This document shows positions 42,019 to 51,850 of a DNA stretch of 64,000 nucleotides, one piece after another. The stretch's first letter is position 1; each line of letters begins with the position of its first letter. The notes below the pieces were generated by a model, which was not told the origin of the DNA, searched no databases, and was given only the letters and a program-made list of their open reading frames with translations. Origin of the DNA: UBA11872 sp965198285. Its GTDB lineage: Bacteria > Chloroflexota > UBA11872. The DNA is taken from NCBI GenBank assembly GCA_965198285.1, contig OZ240251.1, positions 3,720,001 through 3,784,000 on the forward strand, given 5' to 3'. The translations under genes were made by a program, and so were the position numbers.

Positions 42019-43587
42019 TCAGCCTGCGCTGTTCGTCCCGTTCTCCAGTAGCGCGTACTCGTAGCTGTCCTTCAGGGCCAGCCACGAGGCTTCGATGATG
42101 TTGGCCGAGCTGCCGACCGTGCCCCATTCGCGGGAGCCGTCGGTTGACTGGATCAGCACGCGCACGCTGGCGTCGGTCGCCGAGGCCGAGTCAAGGATGC
42201 GGACCTTGTAGTCGACCAGGTGCATCTCGCGCAGGGCCGGGAAGAATCGCTCCAGCGCCTTGCGGGCCGCGTGGTCCAGCGCACTGACGGGGCCGTTGCC
42301 TTCGGCGGCGGTGTGGAAGATCTCCTCGCCGACGCGGATTTTGACCATGGCTTCCGACAGCATCTCGCGGCCGCCGCGGGTCTCGGCCAGCACCAGGAAG
42401 TCCACGAACTCGAACGGCGAGCGGTAATCGCCGCGCAGGCGGCGGAGCAGCAGTTCGAACGACGCTTCCGCGCCTTCGAACTGGTAGCCGCGCTCTTCGA
42501 GGTCCTTGACCGCGGCCAACGCCTCGCTGACGCCGGCGTCGTCGGTGCTCAAGCCAAGCCCGCGGGCACGTTCGGCGATGTTGCTGCGGCCGGCCAGTTC
42601 CGAAATCAGGATGCGCCGCTCGTTTCCCACGGTGGCCGGATCAACGTGCTGGTAGGCCTGCGCGTGCTTTCGCATCCCGCTGCCGTGGTACCCGGCCTTG
42701 TGCGCGAACGCGCTGTGGCCCACGTACGGCATGAAGGCGCTGGGCGGAGTGTTGGCCAGTTCGCCGACGTAGCGCGATAGCTCGGTGGTCTGGCGAAGCT
42801 GGTCCGGCGTCACGCACAGGTGGCCAAGCTTAATTTGCAGGGTTGGGATCAGCGTCGTGAGGTTGGCGTTGCCGCAGCGTTCGCCGAACCCGTTGATCGT
42901 CCCTTGGATTTGTAGTGCACCGGCCGCCACGCCGGCCAGGGTGTTGGCCGCCGCCAAATCGGCGTCGTTGTGCATGTGGACGCCGATTGGGACCTCGGTC
43001 CACTCGCGCGCGGCTCGCGTGGCTTCGCCAACGTCAGCCGGCAGGGCCCCGCCGTTGGTGTCACAGAGAATGATCCAGTCCGCCCCGGCCTCGGCAGCGG
43101 CTTCGACGCAGGCGCGCGAGTAGGCGGGATCCTGGCGGAAGCCGTCGTAGAAGTGCTCGGCGTCCACCAACACTTCGCGCCCTGCCGCCTTCAGATGCGC
43201 CACGGTGTCGCGGATCATCGCCAGGTTTTCGTCGGTGGTTGTCTCCAGCACCGATTCGACCTGGAACCGCGAGAACTTGGCCACGATCGTGACGGCGGGG
43301 GTGTCACACGCCAGCAGCGCGGCCACCGTGGGATCGTCGGCCACGTCGCGGTCCTTGTAGCGCGTGGCGCCAAACGCGCTGATGCGCGCCTGCCGCCAGG
43401 ACATCTCGGCCGCGCGACGGAAGAACTCCCGGTCCTTGGGGTTCGAGCCGGGGAACCCACCCTCGATGTAGTGCACCCCATACGCGTCCAGCCGCTGGGC
43501 GATGCGCAGCTTGTCCTCGGTCGAGAACGAGATGCCTTCCGTCTGCGCGCCGTCGCGCAGCGTCGTGTCGTACAACGAAACTTGCAT
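42019..43587 (-). CDS. cimA: citramalate synthase
   Basis: 522-residue enzyme of the isopropylmalate/homocitrate synthase family. It condenses pyruvate and acetyl-CoA to citramalate, giving 2-oxobutyrate for isoleucine without threonine deaminase. It has SLYDTTLRDGAQTEGISFS, the GVHMHNDADLAAANTLAG metal-ligand segment, and HKAGYHGSGM, typical of the CimA group, where LeuA has HASGLHQDGM. A C-terminal regulatory domain follows. It lies 85 bp downstream of leuB and is probably the last gene of the T-box operon. Homocitrate synthase is a possible alternative, but the sequence fits CimA best. Confidence 0.9.
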   Translation of the reverse strand: MQVSLYDTTLRDGAQTEGISFSTEDKLRIAQRLDAYGVHYIEGGFPGSNPKDREFFRRAAEMSWRQARISAFGATRYKDRDVADDPTVAALLACDTPAVTIVAKFSRFQVESVLETTTDENLAMIRDTVAHLKAAGREVLVDAEHFYDGFRQDPAYSRACVEAAAEAGADWIILCDTNGGALPADVGEATRAAREWTEVPIGVHMHNDADLAAANTLAGVAAGALQIQGTINGFGERCGNANLTTLIPTLQIKLGHLCVTPDQLRQTTELSRYVGELANTPPSAFMPYVGHSAFAHKAGYHGSGMRKHAQAYQHVDPATVGNERRILISELAGRSNIAERARGLGLSTDDAGVSEALAAVKDLEERGYQFEGAEASFELLLRRLRGDYRSPFEFVDFLVLAETRGGREMLSEAMVKIRVGEEIFHTAAEGNGPVSALDHAARKALERFFPALREMHLVDYKVRILDSASATDASVRVLIQSTDGSREWGTVGSSANIIEASWLALKDSYEYALLENGTNSAG

Positions 43588-43672
43588 GGAGATCAGTCGG
43601 GTCTCGGCGGGTTCAGGTTCGGGTACGTGCAGGGCGGCACGCCGGCCACCCGCGAGACGTTGGATATGCCTG

Positions 43673-44764
43673 TCAGCCGGCGGCGGGGCCCTCGATGCGG
43701 GCAATGACCGCCGCGGTCATGGACGTGGTGTCCACGAGGCGCGCGCCCTCCTCGCCGATATCCGGGGTTCGGAATCCGTCGTTCAGTGTTTGCTCGACGG
43801 CCGACTCGATTGCCGCGGCCGCCTGCGGCTGGTCGAACGAGTGGCGAAACAACATCGCCACGCTCAGGATTGTACCCAACGGGTTGGCAATGCCCCGCCC
43901 GGCGATGTCGGGCGCGCTGCCGTGTACTGGCTCGTAGAGCGCGTGACCTTCGTCGCCCAGGCTGGCCGAGGGCAGCATGCCCAGCGATCCGGTGAACACG
44001 CCCGCCTCGTCACTCAGCAAATCGCCAAACGTGTTCTCGGTGACGACCACGTCCCACGCGGTCGGCTGCCGTACCAGCGCCGCGGCAAAGGCGTCTGCCA
44101 GCATCGTGTCGTACTCGATATCCGGGTGCTGCGCCGCCACGTCATTGGCGATGTCACGCCAGAATCGTCCGGTCACCAGCACGTTGAACTTGTCCACGGA
44201 CAGCACCTTGCGCCGTCGCCCGGCCGCCCATTCGAAGGCGCGCTCCACGATCCGTCGAATCTCGCTCTCTGTATAAGCCAGCGTGTCCACGGCGCCCCGT
44301 TCCCCGCCGATGAACCGCATCTCCTTCGGCTCGCCGAAGTACAGCCCACCCGTCAGTTCGCGAAGAATCACCAGGTCGGTCCCGCGCACGACTTCGGGTC
44401 GTAGTGGCGACTGGTCGACCAGGGCGTCGTAGACCCGCACGGGTCGAACGTTCGCGTAGAGGCCCAGCCCTTTGCGCAGCCGCAGCACCCCTTCCTCCGG
44501 GGTGAACTCGGCGTGCGGGTCGTCCCACTTCGGACCGCCCACGGCGCCCAGAAACACGGCGTCCGCATCCAGCGCGTCCTGCAGCACCTCGTCGGTACAG
44601 GGCTCGCCAAACCGGTCGATGCTGTTGCCGCCCAGCGGGCGCTCAACCTGTGTCAGCCCTATCCCGTAGCGTCCGGCGGTGTAGTCCAGCACTTCCGCGC
44701 CGGCCGCCGTCACCTCCGGGCCGATACCGTCGCCCGGGGTGACGACGATCCGCCAATCCTTCAC
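43673..44764 (-). CDS. leuB: 3-isopropylmalate dehydrogenase
   Basis: 363-residue NAD-dependent oxidative decarboxylase of leucine synthesis. It starts VVTPGDGIGPEV; GAVGGPKWDD, RELTGGLYFGEP and the metal ligands in TENTFGDLLSDEAGV are present. The segment SVDKFNVL carries Phe where most LeuB have Ala (DKANVL), a change near the substrate pocket. It may also act on methylmalate in the citramalate route. The GTG start overlaps the leuD stop (GTGA). Confidence 0.92.
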   Translation of the reverse strand: MKDWRIVVTPGDGIGPEVTAAGAEVLDYTAGRYGIGLTQVERPLGGNSIDRFGEPCTDEVLQDALDADAVFLGAVGGPKWDDPHAEFTPEEGVLRLRKGLGLYANVRPVRVYDALVDQSPLRPEVVRGTDLVILRELTGGLYFGEPKEMRFIGGERGAVDTLAYTESEIRRIVERAFEWAAGRRRKVLSVDKFNVLVTGRFWRDIANDVAAQHPDIEYDTMLADAFAAALVRQPTAWDVVVTENTFGDLLSDEAGVFTGSLGMLPSASLGDEGHALYEPVHGSAPDIAGRGIANPLGTILSVAMLFRHSFDQPQAAAAIESAVEQTLNDGFRTPDIGEEGARLVDTTSMTAAVIARIEGPAAG

Positions 44765-45369
44765 CGAGCGGGCCAGCTGCGGATGTAGGGCAACCGTTCG
44801 TAGACGGCGCTTATTGCGTCGCCCGACTCGAGCAGCGATGACAAAGCGTCCCACCCCCCGCTGACGAACGCCTGCCGAACCGACGCCGGCAATTCGGCGC
44901 GATAGGTGGCTTGGCCGGCGGTGATCGCCCCGCTGGCAACGTCAATCGCCACCTGCGTTTCGGGCGCCTCTTCGATCAGGCTTTGCAGCGACTCAATCTG
45001 TGCCGCCGGCAGGGTTAGGCAGGGCACGCCGATGGTCGTGCAGTTCCCGAAGAAGATCTCGGCAAAGCTCTCGCCCACGATGGCGCCTATGCCCCGTCGC
45101 TTCAGGGCCTGCGGCGCGTGTTCGCGGCTGGAGCCTGAGCCGAAGTTGCGGTTGACCACCAGGATGCTGGCGCCGGCAAAGCGGGCGTCGTCGAACGGAT
45201 GCTTGCCGTTGAGTTGCCGGCGTTCGTCCTCGAAGGCGTGCGGCCCCAGCGTCTCGAACGTGATCTCGCGCAGATAGCGCGCCGGGATAATCCGGTCGGT
45301 GTCGATGTCGTTGCCGCGCACCGGAACTCCCCTTCCGGCGACGTGGTGGATGCGTGCGTCGTCAGACAT
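44761..45369 (-). CDS. leuD: 3-isopropylmalate dehydratase small subunit
   Basis: 202-residue swivelling domain of the aconitase-like isomerase; it pairs with LeuC to isomerise 2- to 3-isopropylmalate (and probably citramalate). It has GNDIDTDRIIPARYL, NRNFGSGSSREHAPQAL and GESFAEIFFGNCT. ATG 45369 has GAGGGAGAA five bases upstream; the frame runs on upstream into leuC, where it is not family sequence. Overlaps leuB by GTGA and lies 11 bp after leuC. Confidence 0.95.
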   Translation of the reverse strand: MSDDARIHHVAGRGVPVRGNDIDTDRIIPARYLREITFETLGPHAFEDERRQLNGKHPFDDARFAGASILVVNRNFGSGSSREHAPQALKRRGIGAIVGESFAEIFFGNCTTIGVPCLTLPAAQIESLQSLIEEAPETQVAIDVASGAITAGQATYRAELPASVRQAFVSGGWDALSSLLESGDAISAVYERLPYIRSWPAR

Positions 45370-45380
45370 CGGCTTCTCCC

Positions 45381-46787
45381 TCAGTTCGCCGTCAGCGCGC
45401 GCACGTCGGTCACCTCGCCGGCCACCGCCGCGGCGGCAACCATGGCTGGGCTCATCAGCAGCGTCCGGCCCAGCGGGCTGCCCTGGCGGCCCTTGAAATT
45501 GCGGTTGCTCGACGACGCGCAGACCTGATCGTCTACCAACTTGTCCGGGTTCATGGCCAGGCACATCGAGCACCCGGCGTCACGCCATTCGAATCCGGCC
45601 GCTCGGAAGATCTCATGCAGACCCTCCGCCTCGGCCTCGGCCCGGACCCGCTGCGAGCCCGGCACCACCAGCGCCTTGACGTGCGAAGGGACGCGCCCGC
45701 CCTCGGCCACGCGCGCCGCTTCGCGCAGGTCCGAGAGACGGCTGTTGGTGCAGGACCCCACGAACGCCACGTCGATCGGCGTTCCGGCAATTGGCGCGCC
45801 CGGCGACAGCTTCATGTGATCCAGGGCGTCCTGAATCGAGCGCCGGTCGAGACCTTCCACGTCGTCCGGCGACGGGATGAGCTCGTCCACGCCAACGACC
45901 TGACCTGGGTTGACGCCCCAGGTGACCATCGGCGCGATGGACTCGCCCTCAATGTGCGTCTCGTCGTCGTACGCGGCGTCCGCGTCCGAGGCCGCGTCGC
46001 TCCACCACCGCCGAGCGTGCTCGAACTCATCGCCCTTCGGGGCGTACTCCCGGCCTTCGACGTAGGCGTAGGTGGTCTCGTCCGGGTTGACGTAGCCCAC
46101 GCGCGCTCCGCCTTCGATGGACATGTTGCAGACCGTCATGCGCTCGTCCATCGACATGGCGTCGAAGACGTCACCGGCGTATTCGTAGGCGTAGCCCACG
46201 CCGCCCTGCACGCCCAGCCGCCCGATGATCGCCAGGATCACGTCCTTGGCGTACACGCCATCGGCCAGCGCCCCGCTCACGGTGATGCGCCGGCAGCGCG
46301 GCTTGGCCACCGACATGGTCTGCGTGGCCAGCACGTCGCGGACGTGTGAGGTGCCCACCCCAAACGCAATCGCGCCAAACGCGCCGTGCGTGCTCGTGTG
46401 GCTGTCGCCGCAGGCAATCGTCATGCCGGGCTGGGTCAGCCCCAGTTCCGGCCCGATCACGTGCACGATGCCCTGGCGGCCCGTCGAGCGGTCGAAGAAC
46501 GGGATTCCGGTGTGTTCGAGGTTGCGCTCGATCGCCACGAACATCTGCTCGGCCATCCCGTCCACATACGGTCGCCGGGATCCATCCGTGGGGATGATGT
46601 GGTCCACCGTGGCGAAGGTGCGGTCGGGGTAGCGCACGGACAATCCGCGCTCCGCCAGCATCTGAAACGCCTGGGGACTCGTGACCTCGTGCACCAGGTG
46701 CAGGCCGATGAACAGCTGGGTCTGCCCATTCGGCAGTTCGCGCACCGTGTGGGCGTCCCAGACTTTGTCGAGCAGCGTTCGGCCCAT
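45381..46787 (-). CDS. leuC: 3-isopropylmalate dehydratase large subunit
   Basis: 468-residue [4Fe-4S] aconitase-family subunit. Cluster cysteines are in VGSCTNSRLSDL and GCSMCLAMNPD; ACGDSHTSTHGAFG is the substrate-site signature. It works with LeuD. It lies 8 bp after leuA in the T-box operon. Confidence 0.96.
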   Translation of the reverse strand: MGRTLLDKVWDAHTVRELPNGQTQLFIGLHLVHEVTSPQAFQMLAERGLSVRYPDRTFATVDHIIPTDGSRRPYVDGMAEQMFVAIERNLEHTGIPFFDRSTGRQGIVHVIGPELGLTQPGMTIACGDSHTSTHGAFGAIAFGVGTSHVRDVLATQTMSVAKPRCRRITVSGALADGVYAKDVILAIIGRLGVQGGVGYAYEYAGDVFDAMSMDERMTVCNMSIEGGARVGYVNPDETTYAYVEGREYAPKGDEFEHARRWWSDAASDADAAYDDETHIEGESIAPMVTWGVNPGQVVGVDELIPSPDDVEGLDRRSIQDALDHMKLSPGAPIAGTPIDVAFVGSCTNSRLSDLREAARVAEGGRVPSHVKALVVPGSQRVRAEAEAEGLHEIFRAAGFEWRDAGCSMCLAMNPDKLVDDQVCASSSNRNFKGRQGSPLGRTLLMSPAMVAAAAVAGEVTDVRALTAN

Positions 46788-46795
46788 GTCGCCTC

Positions 46796-48373
46796 CTAAA
46801 TCCCGGGAACGCCCGACGCGTCGACCAGCAGCGTGGCTTCGGGTGTTGTTGACCAGCCTTTGCCCAGCCCGGCCAGCAGACGGTTCAGCGCGTTGACATA
46901 CGCCTGGGCGCTGGCGACCAGGATGTCGGTATCCGCGCCATGCCCGCTGAAAGTCTTGGCGTTGCTCTCGATGCGGATCGTTACCTCGCCGATCGCGTCG
47001 ATGCCCTCCGTCACGGAATTGATCGAGAACTCCGTGAGCTGGTTAGGCACCTTCACCAGGCGGTTGATGGCTCGGTAGATCGCGTCGACTGGACCCGTGC
47101 CAATGGCCGCGTCGAAGAGCTCTTCGCCGCTGTCCGAGCGCAGCCGCACGGTCGCGGTCGGTATGGACCCGGTGCCGGTGCTGACCTGCACGTGCAGCAG
47201 CTCGAAGGTCTGGTGAAACGAGCGACGCTGTTCGTTTTGGACGATCGCCTCGAGGTCGCGGTCGGTAATCGTCTTTTTGCGGTCGGCAATTTCCTTGAAC
47301 GACTGAAAGGCATTCTGGAAATCCGCGTCGGGCAGTTCGTACCCCATGCGCTGTAGCCGGTCGCGAAACGCGTGCCGGCCTGACGTCTTACCCAGGACGA
47401 TGCTGCTCTGGTCCAACCCGACATCCGACGGATTCATGATTTCGTAAGTCGTGCGTTCCTTCAGCATCCCGTCCTGGTGCAGGCCGGATGCGTGGGCAAA
47501 CGCGTTGGCGCCGATGACGGCCTTGTTGGGCGGCACGACCATGCCCATGTAGTTCGAAACCAGGCGGCTCGTACGCGCCAGTTCCGTCGTGACCAGCCGT
47601 GAATCGGCCTGGTAGTAGTCGCCGCGCGTGCGCAGCGCCATTACGATCTCTTCCAGCGAGGCGTTGCCCGCCCGTTCGCCCACACCGTTGATCGTGCATT
47701 CCACTTGCGCCGCCCCGTGCTTGACCGCCGCCAGCGAGTTGGCCACGGCCTGGCCCAGGTCGTCGTGGCAGTGCACGGACAACACGACATCCTCGATGCC
47801 GCGCGTCTGATCCATGACGTAGCGCACCATCTCGGCGAACTCGGCCGGCTGCGCGTAGCCCACCGTGTCGGGGAAGTTCACGACCGTCGCGCCGCACTCG
47901 ATGGCGGCGCTGAAGACCTCGCTGACGAAGTCCAGGTCGGACCGCGTGGCATCCATGGCCGAAAACTCGATGTGGTCGGTGAGCGTGCGCGCGTGGCCCA
48001 CGGAGTCGCGAGTCAGGTCGATCACGACCTCGCGGCGCTCCCGCAGTTGATGCTGCAGGTGGATGTCGCTGGTCGAGATCACAACGTGCAGCAGCGGCCG
48101 CGCGGCCGACTTCAGTGCGTCCCAGGTCGTATCGATCTGCTCGCGCTTGAAGCCGCTCAGCCCCGCGATCTCGACGTTGCGGAGTTCGCGGGCCAGCAGG
48201 TCCACGGCCTTGAAGTCGCCGGGCGACGTGAACGGAAACCCGGCCTCGATCACGTCAACGTTCAAGCGGGCCAGTTGACGCCCGATTTCCAGCTTCTCGT
48301 CGATGGTCAGCGCGCCGCCGGCAGCTTGCTCGCCGTCGCGCAGGGTGGTGTCGAAGATGCGGACGTTCCGCAT
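46796..48373 (-). CDS. leuA: 2-isopropylmalate synthase
   Basis: 525-residue committed enzyme of leucine synthesis (2-oxoisovalerate plus acetyl-CoA). The TIM-barrel start IFDTTLRDGEQAAGGAL, metal ligands in LSVHCHDDLGQAVANSLAA, GLHQDGML and NGVGERAGNASLEEIVMAL are present. A C-terminal LeuA dimer domain (about 400-525), where leucine feedback binds in homologues, is complete. It is separated from ilvC by 147 bp, the largest gap in the operon and the site of a GC-rich hairpin. Confidence 0.96.
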   Translation of the reverse strand: MRNVRIFDTTLRDGEQAAGGALTIDEKLEIGRQLARLNVDVIEAGFPFTSPGDFKAVDLLARELRNVEIAGLSGFKREQIDTTWDALKSAARPLLHVVISTSDIHLQHQLRERREVVIDLTRDSVGHARTLTDHIEFSAMDATRSDLDFVSEVFSAAIECGATVVNFPDTVGYAQPAEFAEMVRYVMDQTRGIEDVVLSVHCHDDLGQAVANSLAAVKHGAAQVECTINGVGERAGNASLEEIVMALRTRGDYYQADSRLVTTELARTSRLVSNYMGMVVPPNKAVIGANAFAHASGLHQDGMLKERTTYEIMNPSDVGLDQSSIVLGKTSGRHAFRDRLQRMGYELPDADFQNAFQSFKEIADRKKTITDRDLEAIVQNEQRRSFHQTFELLHVQVSTGTGSIPTATVRLRSDSGEELFDAAIGTGPVDAIYRAINRLVKVPNQLTEFSINSVTEGIDAIGEVTIRIESNAKTFSGHGADTDILVASAQAYVNALNRLLAGLGKGWSTTPEATLLVDASGVPGI

Positions 48374-48437
48374 GGTGACAGCTTCCTCAGCTAGGTCATG
48401 GGCGGCCGCGCGTGCAGCCGCGGGATATCCTGGGGTT

Positions 48438-48458
48438 CCCCTCCGCTAACGGGAGGGG
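48438..48458 (-). other. hairpin in the ilvC-leuA gap
   Basis: CCCCTCC pairs with GGAGGGG around a seven-base loop, with no U-tract on either side. It might partly terminate or stabilise the transcript between ilvC and leuA. The 147-bp gap holds no T-box, riboswitch or promoter I can identify. Confidence 0.45.
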
Positions 48459-48520
48459 CCGGGAAGCGCGAGGCTGGACGTCACCTGCATATTGCGCATT
48501 GTTCGTGCGTTACCTGCGGT

Positions 48521-49537
48521 TCATTCGCGCGTCTTGGGAAGCCAATCCATCATGCTGCGAAGCTCGCGACCCACCACCTCGACTGGATGTTCGAGGTCGC
48601 GGTTCCGAAGAGCATTATACGCGGGACGCCCCGCCTGATTCTCGAGAATCCAGCGGCGCGCGAATTCCCCGTTCTGCACGTCCTCTAGGATCCCCTCCAT
48701 CGCGGCCCGTGAATTGGCGTTGACCACGCGCGGCCCGGATACCAGGTCGCCGTACTCGGCCGTGTCGCTAATCGAGTAGCGCATGTAGCTGATGCCGCCC
48801 TGATAGATCAGGTCGACGATCAGCTTGAGCTCATGCAGGCACTCGAAGTACGCGAGGCGCGGGTCGTAACCGGCCTCGACCAGCGTCTCGAAGCCGTTCT
48901 TCACCAGCGCCGTCACGCCGCCGCACAACACCGCCTGCTCGCCGAACAGGTCGGTCTCGGTCTCGTCCTGGAATGTCGTTTCGATCAGGCCGGCCTTGGC
49001 GCAGCCGATCCCCTTGGCGTACGACAGCGCCACGTCTCGTGCGCGGCCGGTCGCGTCCTGATGCACGGCCACCAGCCCCGGAACCCCCACGCCCTCCACG
49101 AAGAGGTCGCGCAGGACGTGCCCCGGGCCTTTGGGCGCAACCATGGCCACGTCCACCTCGGGCGGCGGATTGATCTGCCCGTAGTGAATGTTGAAGCCAT
49201 GGGCAAAGAGCAGCATGTGGCCTGGGCGCAGCACGGGCGCGATCTGCTCGTCGTAGACCTGCGGCTGATCCTGATCAGGTAGCGCCAGCATCACAGCCTC
49301 GGCCGCGTCCACGGCTTCGGAAACGTCGAGAACCAGCAGGTCCTCGGCTTCGGCCCGCGCGCGTGAGGCGCTATTCGGGCGCAGGCCGACCACCACGTCG
49401 GCGTCGGAGTCGCGCAGGTTCAGCGCGTGCGCGTGCCCCTGGCTGCCATAGCCCAGGACGGCGACCCGCTTGCCCTGCAACTCGTCGGCCGTGATGTCGG
49501 CCTCGTAGAGAACCTTGCTATCCACGCGTACGTCCAT
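48521..49537 (-). CDS. ilvC: ketol-acid reductoisomerase
   Basis: 338-residue class I enzyme of valine and isoleucine synthesis; it isomerises and reduces acetohydroxyacids with NADPH. It has AVLGYGSQGHAHALNLRDS, VAPKGPGH and the knotted helical domain with LIVDLIYQGGISYMRYSISDTAEYG and the ligands Asp/Glu. The ATG at 49537 fits the family start MDVRVDSKVLYE and lies 20 bp inside the 3' end of ilvN, so the two overlap. In the loop after the glycine-rich motif (LRDSDADVVVGLRPNSASR) Arg and Ser are seen, as in NADPH-using enzymes. Confidence 0.96.
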   Translation of the reverse strand: MDVRVDSKVLYEADITADELQGKRVAVLGYGSQGHAHALNLRDSDADVVVGLRPNSASRARAEAEDLLVLDVSEAVDAAEAVMLALPDQDQPQVYDEQIAPVLRPGHMLLFAHGFNIHYGQINPPPEVDVAMVAPKGPGHVLRDLFVEGVGVPGLVAVHQDATGRARDVALSYAKGIGCAKAGLIETTFQDETETDLFGEQAVLCGGVTALVKNGFETLVEAGYDPRLAYFECLHELKLIVDLIYQGGISYMRYSISDTAEYGDLVSGPRVVNANSRAAMEGILEDVQNGEFARRWILENQAGRPAYNALRNRDLEHPVEVVGRELRSMMDWLPKTRE

Positions 49538-50036
49538 TCCGTGGGGCGACGCTATCGCGCGCAATGGCGATCACGCCGGTTCGGGAAATCTCCTCGATCC
49601 GGTACTCGGTAATCACGTCCAGAAACCGGTCAATCTTCGACTGGCCGCCGGTCATCTGCACGATCATTGACGTTTTGCTCACGTCCACGATCTCGCCGCG
49701 GAAGATATCCGTCACTTCGGCCAGACCCGGTCGTTCGCTGGCGTTGATCCGCACCTTGATCATGGCCAGCTCGCGCATGACGGCCGGCGCGCCGGTCAGA
49801 TTCCGCACCGAGACAACCTCAACCAGCTTATACAGCTGCTTCTCGCACTGCTTGACTTCATCCGCCGAACCTTCGACGGCAATCGTCATGCGCGAGTAGC
49901 CCGGCTCCTCGGAATGCCCGACCGCCAGGCTGGCAATGTTGAACCCGCGGCGGCGAAACAGGCTGGCCACTCGGGTCAGCACGCCGGGGTGATCGGCCAC
50001 CGTGGCCACCAGCGTGTGCGTTTGGGGCTCGTTCAT
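49518..50036 (-). CDS. ilvN: acetolactate synthase small (regulatory) subunit
   Basis: 172-residue regulatory subunit with an N-terminal ACT domain (TLVATVADHPGVLTRVASLF, GFNIASLAVGHSE), which binds valine in homologues, and the C-terminal ALS_ss domain (ELAMIKVRINASERP, VDVSKTSMIVQMTG). The start overlaps the ilvB stop (ATGA) and the end overlaps the ilvC start by 20 bp. Confidence 0.96.
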   Translation of the reverse strand: MNEPQTHTLVATVADHPGVLTRVASLFRRRGFNIASLAVGHSEEPGYSRMTIAVEGSADEVKQCEKQLYKLVEVVSVRNLTGAPAVMRELAMIKVRINASERPGLAEVTDIFRGEIVDVSKTSMIVQMTGGQSKIDRFLDVITEYRIEEISRTGVIAIARDSVAPRNGRTRG

Positions 50037-51763
50037 CGCGGGTCCTCGATCACGCTGTTCACGCCCGTACCCGGCACAATCATCGGGTAGACGTTCTCCA
50101 CCCGATCCACGTGCAGGTCCAGCACCACCGGGCCGTCGTACTCGTGCGCCATGGCGATAGCGTCGTGCATTTCGTCGCGCGAGCTGGCGCCCACGCCGCG
50201 CAGCCCGAACGCCTGGCCAACCTTGGCGAAGTCCGGGTTGTCCAGGAAGGATCCCATGTAGCGGCCCTCGTAGAAGAACTCCTGCCACTGGCGAATCATG
50301 CCCAGGTGCGCGTTGTTAAGCACCGCCACCTTCACGTTGATACCTTCGGCCGCCAGCGTGTTGAACTCCTGGATGTTGATCAGCAGGCCGCCGTCGCCGG
50401 TGACGCACCAGACGTCCTGCGAATCGTCCGCCAGCTTCACACCCATGGCCGCCGGCAGCGCGTATCCCATCGGCCCCAGCCCGCCGGCGCTGAAGAACAT
50501 GCGCGGACGCTCGTACCAGTAGTGCTGGGCCGCCCACATCTGGTTCTGGCCCACGTCGGCGATCACGCGCGCCTCGCCGCCCGAGATGTCATAGATCGCC
50601 CGCACGACTTCCTGCGGCAGCACGGAGTCGGGGCTGTCGGGAATCTTCAGCGACGGATGATCACGCCGCCAGCCGTTCATCTGGTCCAGCCACGGCGTGC
50701 GGTCGCGCGCTTCGATCAGCGGCAGCAGGCGCTGCAGCGTCAGCCGCAGGTCCCCTACGATCGGCACCTCAGTCTCCAGCACCTTGCCGATCTCGGCGGG
50801 GTCGATGTCGATGTGGACGACTTTCGCGCCCGGCCCGAACTCGTCGGCCTTGCCCACGGCGCGGTCGTCGAAGCGCGTGCCCAGGCCGATGATGCAGTCG
50901 GTCTGCCGCATGGCGAAGTTGGCGTAAGCCAAGCCGTGCATGCCGAGCATCCCGAACGACAGCGGGTGGGTCTCGGGAAACGTGCCCACGCCGTGCAGCG
51001 TGCTGACCACCGGAATATTTCCGCGCGTGGCCAGGTGCATCAGTTCGTCGGCGGCGCCCGAGATGTCGATGCCGTGTCCGGCCATGATGATCGGCCGTTC
51101 GGCGGCGTTGATCACCTCGGCCGCGCGCCGGACCATCTTGGCGTTGCCAGCCTTGGACGGCCGGTAGCCGCGCAGGTTGACCTCCTCGGGCGCGGTCTCG
51201 GTGGTCGTCTCGAGGAATACGTCCTTGGGGATGTCCACGTGCACCGGACCCGGGCGCCCGGTGGACGCCAGGTGAAACGCTTCCTGCATCACCCGCGGCA
51301 GGTCGTCCACGTCCATCACCAGGTAGCTGTGCTTGGTGATAGGGATCGAGATGCCCGTGACATCCGCTTCCTGGAAGGCGTCCGACCCAATGGCCGGACG
51401 CGCCACCTGGCCGGTGATGTAGACCACGCCCACCGAGTCCATCATGTCGTTGGCCATGCACGTCACCATGTTGGTGGCGCCCGGCCCGGATGTACTGGTA
51501 GCGACGCCCACCTTGCCGGAGGCTCGCGCGTAGCCGTTGGCGGCGAAGCCCGCCGCCTGCTCGTGCCGGATCAGCACGTGCCGGATGCGGTCCTGGTAGA
51601 GGTAGAGCGAGTCGTAGAAGGGCAGCGACGCGCCGCCCGGCATTCCGAAAATGACATCAACGCCCGCGGCGAGCATGGCGTCGCACACCACCTCGCCGCC
51701 GGCGCGCGGTCGGTTGGGCACGGGGATCGAGCCGTTGCTGGATTGGCCGTTGATTGCGGACAT
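50033..51763 (-). CDS. ilvB: acetolactate synthase large (catalytic) subunit
   Basis: 576-residue ThDP-dependent enzyme that joins two pyruvates (valine/leucine) or pyruvate and 2-oxobutyrate (isoleucine). It carries EVVCDAMLAAGVDVIFGMPGG, the catalytic Glu in IRHEQAAGFAANGYAR, the ThDP/Mg site VTGDGGLLINIQEFNTLAAEGIN and WQEFFYEGRY. The ATG has AGGAG upstream. First gene of the T-box operon, with a leader of about 430 bases. In homologues the large subunit is the herbicide target. Confidence 0.96.
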   Translation of the reverse strand: MSAINGQSSNGSIPVPNRPRAGGEVVCDAMLAAGVDVIFGMPGGASLPFYDSLYLYQDRIRHVLIRHEQAAGFAANGYARASGKVGVATSTSGPGATNMVTCMANDMMDSVGVVYITGQVARPAIGSDAFQEADVTGISIPITKHSYLVMDVDDLPRVMQEAFHLASTGRPGPVHVDIPKDVFLETTTETAPEEVNLRGYRPSKAGNAKMVRRAAEVINAAERPIIMAGHGIDISGAADELMHLATRGNIPVVSTLHGVGTFPETHPLSFGMLGMHGLAYANFAMRQTDCIIGLGTRFDDRAVGKADEFGPGAKVVHIDIDPAEIGKVLETEVPIVGDLRLTLQRLLPLIEARDRTPWLDQMNGWRRDHPSLKIPDSPDSVLPQEVVRAIYDISGGEARVIADVGQNQMWAAQHYWYERPRMFFSAGGLGPMGYALPAAMGVKLADDSQDVWCVTGDGGLLINIQEFNTLAAEGINVKVAVLNNAHLGMIRQWQEFFYEGRYMGSFLDNPDFAKVGQAFGLRGVGASSRDEMHDAIAMAHEYDGPVVLDLHVDRVENVYPMIVPGTGVNSVIEDPR

Positions 51764-51824
51764 GTCGTGGGTCTCCTGAAGGGTCGTGGGAATAACGTGC
51801 GGTCGTGTCTGGTGGGGGAAACGC

Positions 51825-51850
51825 GGAGACGGCGGTTAGCCGGCGTCTCC
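51825..51850 (-). other. hairpin at the end of a possible leader peptide before ilvB
   Basis: GGAGACG pairs with CGTCTCC (7 bp), with a one-base mismatch and a further 3 bp, around a four-base loop. It contains the stop codon of the short leader reading frame at 51836-51916. No U-tract follows on the minus strand. Confidence 0.5.
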